Virus record (IMG/VR): IMGVR_UViG_3300017782_004791
Location: 1-36,504 of that record
Direction: 5' to 3' (one strand)
Length of the DNA: 36,504 nucleotides
DNA from: a virus
Part shown: positions 8,280 to 15,200 of the stretch, one piece after another
Numbering within the stretch: position 1 is the stretch's first letter
Layout of the letters: the number at the start of each line of letters is the position of its first letter
Translations under genes and position numbers: made by a program
The notes under the pieces: generated by a model
Database searches by the model: none
What the model was told of the DNA's origin: nothing
Seen by the model: the letters and a program-made list of their open reading frames with translations, nothing else

Positions 8280-8539
8280 TGGACGATGGAATGAGAGCGC
8301 TTCTTGGGAAGCGCAAGAACAGAACGCTGGCGATCATGCTCAGCGAGAAGGAAGAGATCGTTGACGAGTACCTCCCAGAGGAGGTGGCTCAGGAGCTTCG
8401 CAAGATGATCCTTGACTACGTGAACGACTTCCACGACTTCTGCGTGGATCTGGTCGATTCAGCCGAGTCAGGCATGATCTTCAACAAGCTTGCTCTTGAG
8501 AAGCTCGACACGATTGCGAGGGCGTTGGAGGACGGCTGA
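8279..8539 (+). CDS. Small hypothetical tail/neck protein
   Basis: This 86-residue acidic helical protein begins MDDGMRALLGKRKNR and contains VDEYLPEEVAQELRKMILDYVNDFHDFC. The start overlaps the previous stop by one base (TAATG) and its own stop overlaps the next start (TGATG), so it is translationally coupled on both sides. I recognise the general pattern from small proteins in the same region of actinophage genomes but know no function for it. The coupling suggests it is needed at levels matched to its two neighbours. Confidence 0.65.
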   Translation: MDDGMRALLGKRKNRTLAIMLSEKEEIVDEYLPEEVAQELRKMILDYVNDFHDFCVDLVDSAESGMIFNKLALEKLDTIARALEDG

Positions 8540-9741
8540 TGGTCCAGATCAATCTCGACGGCTTCGAGGGTAACGCATTCCTCAGCGACAGTGTTCGAGT
8601 TGGCCCAAGGTCGGATCTCTCGATCCGCAACAACATCTCGGGTGTCCAGAACGTCCTGACCACGATGAAGTTCGTGGGGGATGTGACTTCAACGACCGTC
8701 CAGGGTGGCTTCACTGTTGGTGTTCGAGAAATTGTCGACGCAGCAGTTCTGGAGACTACCGGCGCTGTTCAGCGTGACATCGAGATCTTCGCCAAGGCTC
8801 TTCGCACAAGAGTGGGCGGCAACCGTGTGGCGATCCGAAACGTCCACCGTGACGCTGCTCAGAGTGCTCAGCGAGCCATGCTTCGAGCCTACGCTACGGC
8901 TCACGGCCGAGGTACGGGCGGCAATGCCCAGTCGAGAACCCGTAACGCCAACGGCAAGCTCTACGCTGCTCTGTCAAACCCAGCGATGATCGACTGGGAC
9001 AAGAACACCGTTTCATTCATCAATCCGGCCTTCCTGAATCAGACGGCCTCTCACTGGTACCGCCTGAACTTCGGCGCTGGTATGCGAGGTATTCAGGAGA
9101 CTCGCCCTGCCCGTAGCGATGCGAACATCGTCTTCTTCAACCAGGCTGTGGGCAACATCTCTCTACGAGGGAACCGCCCATCGCCTACTTTCGCTATGCC
9201 CGCTGGTGCCTTCGTCATTCGAGGCACGTCTAACCCTGCTCCGGGTGCCGCCCTGAGAGACTTCCCAGCGGTCAGCCGAGCCAGAGTGCGTGACAGTCTT
9301 GGCGGTTCTGCGGGTAATTCAGAGACTCTTTGGGGTGGCCCGAATGAGTCTCGCCGTTCTGGCAACATCCCTGGCGGTGGTTCTCTGGACGAGTTCATTG
9401 CTGACACTGGTGCAAACGCTGGTCTGATCAGCCAGATGCGAGCGAACACACCAAGCGGTGGCCTCTTCGCTGGCTACGGTTATTCCAGCAACGGCACGCT
9501 CTCTAGAGGTATCCGAGGATCTCACTTCCTTGATGCCGGTATCAAGAGGCTGTCTCTGGAGTTGAGTCGTGGCTATACCCGAGTCATGAGAGAGTGGCTT
9601 GAAGAGTCTCGCAACGAGGCTGGCCCGTTCTTCCAGGCGACCAGATCGATCAACACAGATGTGAACGTTGGCCGTGCCCTTGGTCGCATCAAGCGTGCTG
9701 AGGCGGCTATGGAGACTGCTGCCCGTAACGCACGCCGCTAG
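8539..9741 (+). CDS. Hypothetical virion or tail-completion protein
   Basis: This 400-residue protein starts at ATG 8539, overlapping the previous stop. It has an alpha-rich N-terminal half, then a Gly/Ser/Asn-rich central region (about residues 230-320), and a C-terminal helix GIKRLSLELSRGYTRVMREWL preceded by GSHFLDAG. The end of HK97 gp10-like tail-completion proteins has a comparable hydrophobic/aromatic motif before a final helix, so an enlarged relative is possible, but at 400 residues it would be well over the usual length. The gene ends just before the regulated major tail protein gene. Coding status is certain; function is not. Confidence 0.55.
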   Translation: MVQINLDGFEGNAFLSDSVRVGPRSDLSIRNNISGVQNVLTTMKFVGDVTSTTVQGGFTVGVREIVDAAVLETTGAVQRDIEIFAKALRTRVGGNRVAIRNVHRDAAQSAQRAMLRAYATAHGRGTGGNAQSRTRNANGKLYAALSNPAMIDWDKNTVSFINPAFLNQTASHWYRLNFGAGMRGIQETRPARSDANIVFFNQAVGNISLRGNRPSPTFAMPAGAFVIRGTSNPAPGAALRDFPAVSRARVRDSLGGSAGNSETLWGGPNESRRSGNIPGGGSLDEFIADTGANAGLISQMRANTPSGGLFAGYGYSSNGTLSRGIRGSHFLDAGIKRLSLELSRGYTRVMREWLEESRNEAGPFFQATRSINTDVNVGRALGRIKRAEAAMETAARNARR

Positions 9742-9751
9742 CGTTAAAACA

Positions 9752-9838
9752 CCTTTTGGCGGTGCCGATAGTAGATACATAGCCTTGAGCGGCTATGCCA
9801 TCCTCTATTAAAGTATGCGCCCTCTCAGCGCCAAAAGG
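9752..9838 (+). promoter_or_regulatory. Inverted repeat covering the major tail protein ribosome binding site
   Basis: CCTTTTGGCG (9752-9761) and CGCCAAAAGG (9829-9838) are perfect complements. The right arm includes part of the AAAAGGAG ribosome binding site of the gene at 9847. Between them a second hairpin, CATAGCC-TTGAGC-GGCTATG (9778-9797), has a perfect 7-bp stem. The layout suggests a multi-stem leader RNA that could hide the ribosome binding site. TTGAGC (9785) and TAAAGT (9809), 18 bp apart, are a weak candidate promoter within it. Confidence 0.6.
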
Positions 9839-9846
9839 AGTCAAAC

Positions 9847-11061
9847 ATGAGCATCAAGGCTGCACAGATTCTGTTTGATAACGACGGCTACGTTATCAAC
9901 CGTATTCAGAGCGCCGGTCCTGGTAACGTCAACATCCCTGAAGAGACCGTCTACGAGGTCGGTAACTATCAGTCAGTCGGCATTACCCGTGACATCCCGG
10001 ACCTTTCTTTCGACGTTGAGGCTCTGTCCGTCAACTCGGAGCTTGAAGGTATCCTCACCGGCGTAGCCCCAGGCTCGCTAGGTGCCAACCAGGCCATCGC
10101 CCTTGCCGACGTTGTGCCGATCGACATCCTGTCGCCATTCAAGAGCGGCAACGGTGCGTTCGACATCGTTCGTGGCATCGCTATCCCAGAGCTACTACTA
10201 GAGCGTGCGTCGTACCGATTCGGTCTTCGTCAGAACGCTACCCAGCAGTTCACCCTTCGTGGCGACACCATTCGCTACATCCCTGGTAGCCCGTACAAGG
10301 AAGTCGTTGCCAACACTGATGTGGGCACTGAGCAGGCTTTCTCTAACACCGCTATCCAGTACACCGAGGGTTCGGACAACTACTTCGCCCTGAACATTCG
10401 TGCCGTTGATACCTCGACTGGCAACTCGAAGCGTCTTCGTTTCGGTGATGACTTCACCAACACCTCGACTGGCTTCACGATCGTAACCCCAGCCGACTTC
10501 CCGTCTGCTACCTACGACGAGTTCCACGTGGTTTACGGTTCGGCTGTCGCTGCGACCTACAGCCAGAGCGTCCACAACACCACCGATCCGACCGCTATTC
10601 GTGGTCGCAACATCGATGTGTACGTTGAGACCGCTCCTTCTTCGGGCACTCTCGCTCGTTGGACCACCGTTCAGTCGTTCGAGGCTAACTGGTCTGTCCA
10701 GCTTGAGGCCGATGAGGAATTCGGTAGCTCGGTTGCTGTTGGTCGTGACTTCCAGGTGCCTGAGGTGACCGGTTCGGTCGCTATCCGCCCGGAGGACCCA
10801 GCCGACCTGTGGACCAAGATCGAGCAGATCGCCAACACCCCGGCGACTGAGATCACTGGCCCACTTTCGCCAGAGGCTCTTGAGGTCGAGGTTCGCCTGT
10901 CGGACCCAGACACCGGCACTGTTGTGAAGACCTTCTACATCCCGGACGCAGTGTTCACTGTTCCGGCTGTGTCGGCTCGTCAGCAGACCAAGCTTGATAC
11001 GACCTTCTCGTTCCGTTCTGAGAGCGGCAACCTGACGGTCTACAACGGCGTCAAGCCGTAA
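9847..11061 (+). CDS. Major tail protein
   Basis: This 404-residue beta-rich protein is assigned as the tail tube subunit. It starts with MSIKAAQILFDNDGYVIN after AAAAGGAG, has repeated VSFDVEAL / VEVRLSDP-type strands, and stands just before the two chaperone frames and the tape measure gene, the standard position. It is larger than minimal tube proteins (often 150-250 residues), so it likely carries an extra Ig-like or insertion domain, perhaps about residues 170-270, rich in Thr, Ser and Asp. Expression may be tuned by the inverted repeat over its ribosome binding site and by two hairpins after its stop. Confidence 0.8.
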   Translation: MSIKAAQILFDNDGYVINRIQSAGPGNVNIPEETVYEVGNYQSVGITRDIPDLSFDVEALSVNSELEGILTGVAPGSLGANQAIALADVVPIDILSPFKSGNGAFDIVRGIAIPELLLERASYRFGLRQNATQQFTLRGDTIRYIPGSPYKEVVANTDVGTEQAFSNTAIQYTEGSDNYFALNIRAVDTSTGNSKRLRFGDDFTNTSTGFTIVTPADFPSATYDEFHVVYGSAVAATYSQSVHNTTDPTAIRGRNIDVYVETAPSSGTLARWTTVQSFEANWSVQLEADEEFGSSVAVGRDFQVPEVTGSVAIRPEDPADLWTKIEQIANTPATEITGPLSPEALEVEVRLSDPDTGTVVKTFYIPDAVFTVPAVSARQQTKLDTTFSFRSESGNLTVYNGVKP

Positions 11062-11068
11062 CCCTAAA

Positions 11069-11100
11069 ATCTAGCCCAACATGAGGTTTTGGGCTTAGAT
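11069..11100 (+). repeat. Hairpin after major tail protein gene
   Basis: ATCTAGCCCAA (11069-11079) pairs with TTGGGCTTAGAT (11089-11100), an 11-bp stem with one bulged base and a 9-nt loop. It is not followed by a U-tract, so simple termination is unlikely. Its left arm holds a sequence repeated near the frameshift site at 11913. Confidence 0.6.
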
Positions 11101-11104
11101 CGCA

Positions 11105-11141
11105 GTATCCTGGGGGGGGAGCAAGTGCCCCCCCAGGATAC
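11105..11141 (+). terminator. Long G-tract hairpin between tail tube and chaperone genes
   Basis: GTATCCTGGGGGGG (11105-11118) is perfectly complementary to CCCCCCCAGGATAC (11128-11141): 14 bp with a 9-nt loop. There is no T-run after it, so it may act as a weak terminator, an RNA-processing or 3'-end-stabilising structure that lowers downstream expression relative to the major tail protein. The 8-G run is likely prone to length change. Confidence 0.55.
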
Positions 11142-11161
11142 ACACTTGGAATAGAGGAAAA

Positions 11162-11908
11162 ATGACACTGACACGAAAGTCCCTTGAGGATCTGTACGAG
11201 GCCGGTCGGGAGTACGACATCTCCCCGCATAGCGACGGCACTGCGATGATCTACATCCGCAAGCTTGGGCCTCTTCAGCAGGCCGAGGCCGTTCGTAAGG
11301 CCAATGCGGAGCGCACGAAGATCAAGACTCTCCTGGACGACAAGGAGAATGAGGAGTACCTCACTCTTGTCCGTGAAGCTGCCGAGGTCGATCGTGAAGA
11401 GAAGATCGAGCAGCTAGCTCAAACTGAGGTCGCTGAGGATCGAGCGAAGATTGAGCAGGAGATCTCCGAGAAGGAAGATTGGGCGAGCGACGACAAGCTT
11501 CAGGGCCTCGTTGACGCCTGGGAGGGTGGTCTTCTTGAGGAGTGGCTGAAGGGCGAGGGCCTGCGTTCGGAAGAGTCCGAGCGTGTGTACGCCGACATCA
11601 CTCGTTTCAATGACGAGGTGGTGAAGAAGCTTGAGGGCCGTCTCAAGCAGGCGAAGCGTCCTCTTCAGGACAAGACCGATGACGAGTTGAACGACATGGT
11701 TGCCGAGGCTCAGGTTGAGTACGAAGCTTCGATCGCTTGGATGCGTACTTTCCGCCTGTACCAGATCGTGTTCGGTGTCCACGACACTGACCGCAACCGT
11801 ATGTTCGACCACATCGATGAGGTTTCCAGCCTGCCTTCGGAGCTTTTCGGCAAGCTTGTTGATGCCCTGCTTGATCTGACGACTCCAACTCTAGAAGTAA
11901 AATCCTAG
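11162..11908 (+). CDS. Tail assembly chaperone (G-like)
   Basis: This 248-residue, very acidic, mostly helical protein lies between the major tail protein and the tape measure gene, where siphoviruses encode the chaperone that coats the tape measure during tail assembly. GAGGAAAA precedes ATG 11162. The first 45 residues are beta-rich, followed by a long charged helical region and a compact C-terminal region (IAWMRTFRLYQIVFGVHD). The frame ends at TAG 11906-11908 just after an A-run, and a second frame, shifted by -1, is open across the stop. That arrangement strongly supports the chaperone call even though the sequence itself is not diagnostic. Confidence 0.75.
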   Translation: MTLTRKSLEDLYEAGREYDISPHSDGTAMIYIRKLGPLQQAEAVRKANAERTKIKTLLDDKENEEYLTLVREAAEVDREEKIEQLAQTEVAEDRAKIEQEISEKEDWASDDKLQGLVDAWEGGLLEEWLKGEGLRSEESERVYADITRFNDEVVKKLEGRLKQAKRPLQDKTDDELNDMVAEAQVEYEASIAWMRTFRLYQIVFGVHDTDRNRMFDHIDEVSSLPSELFGKLVDALLDLTTPTLEVKS

Positions 11909-11944
11909 CGGGTAGCCCAACATTCCTCAGCATGGTGAGGGTTG
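11899..11944 (+). promoter_or_regulatory. Candidate -1 ribosomal frameshift site with downstream hairpin
   Basis: In the chaperone frame the end reads GTA AAA TCC TAG. The lysine tRNA on AAA (11900-11902) could slip back onto AAA at 11899-11901. The -1 frame is open from 11875 onward, and this A-run is the only slip-prone tract before the TAG. A hairpin (CAAC-CCTCA / TGAGG-GTTG, 11918-11944, with a 3-nt bulge) follows about 15 nt downstream. The heptamer is not canonical X-XXY-YYZ. Confidence 0.5.
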
Positions 11945-12213
11945 CTCGTAAGTCCAATACTGGGATTGTACTGCCATGCGACAAAGCCCAGGATGCTCCT
12001 GCTGAATTGATGGTCGCTCTTCAGCATGCTGATCACATCTTGAGTTGGTACGAGAACATCTCCACTGAGGAGATTCCTCCTACGTGGATGTGGCCGTTCC
12101 CAGATGAGCTTGACGAGTGGTTCGAAGAGGTCGCTCTTGCCCGTAAGCAGAAGTACGGCGGCGGGGGAGACGACAACTGGGGCGACATGGTGTCGAACGA
12201 ATGGGACGGTTGA
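11899..12213 (+). CDS. Tail assembly chaperone extension (T-like, -1 frame)
   Basis: This -1 frame encodes about 104 residues after the slip, ending at TGA 12211-12213. It contains VRVARKSNTGIVLPCD, WYENISTEEIPPTWMWPFPDELDEWFEE and a Gly-rich end. The first ATG (11932) has no ribosome binding site, so independent initiation is unlikely; joining to the upstream chaperone by frameshift would give a fusion of about 350 residues. In lambda-type phages both the short and fused chaperones are needed at a set ratio for tape measure folding. The frame and position fit that model. The exact junction is inferred. Confidence 0.65.
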   Translation, partial: KILAGSPTFLSMVRVARKSNTGIVLPCDKAQDAPAELMVALQHADHILSWYENISTEEIPPTWMWPFPDELDEWFEEVALARKQKYGGGGDDNWGDMVSNEWDG

Positions 12214-12267
12214 TGCGGGGGTCGGTTGTGCCGATCTCTCTAGTACATAAGGCAACGAGGGTAGAGA

Positions 12268-15200
12268 ATGTCGGACACAACACTGATTAGAGTTGGCCTT
12301 GACGCTAGTGCCGTCAATCAGGCCCTAATTGGCATTGGCAACACGAGCACGAGCGTCTTTGCTCGTCTTCAGGCGATTGCCAGCCAGCCGATCAACATCC
12401 CGGCGAACATCGCCATCACTGGCGAGAACCGACTGAACGATATCATCCGTCAGGTCGATGCGATCAGCGACCGTGCGATCACCGGCAGCGGCCGTGTCTC
12501 GAACAGTTTTCGTCGTGATGTTCGTGAGAGCATCAACAACGAGTTTGACCGGCTTATCGGCCCTGGTGGTGTTCGAAGCCAGGTAAGGGGCCGCAATGCA
12601 CAGGGTACTGCAACGGTTGCCTTGACTCGCGATGCGGCCACTCAGGCCATCCTTCCTCTTCGCCAGGCTGTTCTTCAGCAGGTCGATGCGCTGATCGGTG
12701 CTCGTGAAGCCGGTGAAGCTGCCTACCGACAGGGCCTGAAAGATGAGCGTCAGATCCAGCAGCAGTTGATCGCTGCGGATAACGATACGCTTACTCGCAA
12801 GGCCAGCGAGGCCAACGAGGCCCGCTCTATCAGCCGTGCCAAGTCTAGCATCGAAGGTCGTTTGGCTGTCGCTCGTGAGGCTGAGATTCAGCTTTCTCGC
12901 GAGTCTCTGGCTGTCATTGACACGATCAACAACCTCAACAGAGCGCAGGTTGTCAACGAGAACGCTCAGGTTCAGCAGGGCCGTACCGAGGTCTCGATCC
13001 AGCGTCGTATCCAGTCTGCCAAGAACACTCTGGCTCAGCTTCTTGACCCTCAGGTTCAGGCCGAGACTGCCAAGGTAGCTGCGGCCCGTCGTTCTCTCCG
13101 TGCTCAGGAGCGTGAAGCTAGAGAGCAGGAGCGCCGTGCAGCGATCCTGGCTACCGGCTCTCGTGTTGAAAGACTCGCTGAGGGTGGCGGTATTGGCGGT
13201 GGCTTCTTCCGTCCGATTGCCGCTGCTGGCGGTGCTGGCTCATTCTTCGGTGGCGGTATCGCCTCGACTCTGCGATTCGCTCTGCCGTCCGCTGCTCTGT
13301 TCGGTGCCTTCCGTGGCATCACAGAGATCGTGCGTGAGGCCGAGGAGCTAGAGCAGATCTTCGTTCGTTTGGAAGCCCAGTTCAATGCGCTTGGCGCTCG
13401 TGGCTTGTTCGGTGGTTCCAACCCGGTTGAGCAAGCGCAGCTTGCAACCGAGGCCTTGGGTGACTTCCGTGAAGAACTGCTATCGATCTCTCGTGACACT
13501 GGTGTTGCGAACGATCAGACATCGCAGCTTGGCGCTCAGTTCGTCGGTCTGTTCTCGTCTATCGGTGACGGTGGTGGTACTCAGGAATTCGCTGAGACCG
13601 CTACCCGTATCGCCGCTGAGTTCGCAGTTATCACAGGCCTAGACCCGAAGACGATCTTCGATGACTTGGTTGGTGGTGTCCGTTCATTCGGTGACACCGG
13701 CGCTGAGGTCTTGACTTTGATCGATGGCTTGACTGACTCGATCATCAACGTCTCTGACGCTACCGGTGTTGCCGCTGGCGAGATCACGGACTTCGTTGGT
13801 CGTATCGGTCCGGCTGCCGCTCAGGCTGGTCTGACTCTCGAAGAGATCACCGCTATCGGCTCTGCCGCCCTTCAGGGTTCAGGCGTTGGTGGTGCGGCTC
13901 TAGCCGAGCAGTTCGGCCGAATCTTGACTGGTCTTCAGGGAGAGCTTGGCAATGAGCTTTCTCGTCTGGCCTTGCAGTTCGAGGACACGTTCCGAAACAT
14001 CGATCTCGGTGATGAGACTGTCGCTGACCTCTTCAACGTAGACACTGTTGCTGCCGGTGAGGTTGACCGAGTTCTGTTCGGCCTAATCAACGGCTTCGAT
14101 GAGTTGTCTGAAGCTCAGCAGCGACAGATCGTTGCAAGCATCGGTTCTCGTCGTGAGGGCGCAACCCTGGCTGCCGTCCTCCAGAACGCATCTACTGTCA
14201 ACACGGCCTTGGCCGCTGCTACTGACATCAGCGTGGACAGAAGTGAGCGTTTCGAAGACATCGTTGCCCGTCTGACGGGTCAGTTGGCGCGTCTGCGTTC
14301 AGAGTTCACCCAGCTTGGCCTGAACCTGTTCAACGCTGGTCTTGCCGACATCTTGTCAAGCTTCATCACCCTACTTGGCGGCGTGGTCGATGTCGTCAGC
14401 TTCGCTGCGGATGTGTTCATCACATTTGGCGACATCCTCAATGGAGCATTTGGAGATGGTGCCTCTACTGCGGTCCTCCAGCTAGGTCTACTGCTTGGAG
14501 CGGTCAACCTCTTCGCACGAACAGATACGGCCCTAGTGGCTGGCGTTCGCTTGCTTGACGCCTTCGCCGGTATCTCTACCGCTGCACGCTCAGCCGCAGC
14601 CTCAACAACTCTGGCTGCTAGAAGCTTCGTTGCTGCTGGCACTGCCGCTTCAAGAGCGGCCATTGCTGCCCAGGGTGCTCAGGGTGCCTTCGCTGGTGTT
14701 GCGGCGGGTGCTCGTACTCTCACCGCTGCGATCGGCCCTCTCAACTTGGCGATTGGTGCTGCGCTCCTTCTGTGGAACAACTTCAGCCGAGGCCAGGCAC
14801 AAGCTCAGGAGCAGATGGAAGCCACTCGTGAGCGCCAGGCCTTGCTGCTTGACGTGGTGATCGACAGCGAAAGCCCATACGCAATTGCCTCATCTGCTGC
14901 TGCGAACTACGCAGATCAGCTTAGCAATGTTGCTGCTGCTGCTAACGAAGCTTCGGGCGCTGTCTTGGACTTCAGTCTTGCAGCGGGCATCAACGCTGCC
15001 ATCGCTGGTCTCGACAACTCGGCCGACGTTCAGTCTGTACTGACCCAGGCTCTTGGTGGCGGCGACTTGCAGAGCGTTGCTGACGGCCTACTCGCAGACT
15101 TCGGTGACGATCTCCAGGGCGTTCGTGACACGCTCAAAAGATTCGATGACGTCTCTACTCGCCAGATCCTTGGACGAGAAATTGGCGACGGTCTGCTGGG

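Noticed and set aside
9752-9838. tRNA-like length and folding before the major tail protein gene
   Set aside because: The stems do not form a cloverleaf with a 7-bp acceptor and T-loop (no TTC consensus), and the right arm is the ribosome binding site region.
11112-11119. G-quadruplex in the G8 run
   Set aside because: There is only one G-tract on the strand nearby; the perfect hairpin explains it.
11932-12213. Independent gene starting at ATG 11932
   Set aside because: There is no ribosome binding site, the ATG is inside a hairpin loop, and the frame is open upstream across the previous stop, fitting a frameshift better.
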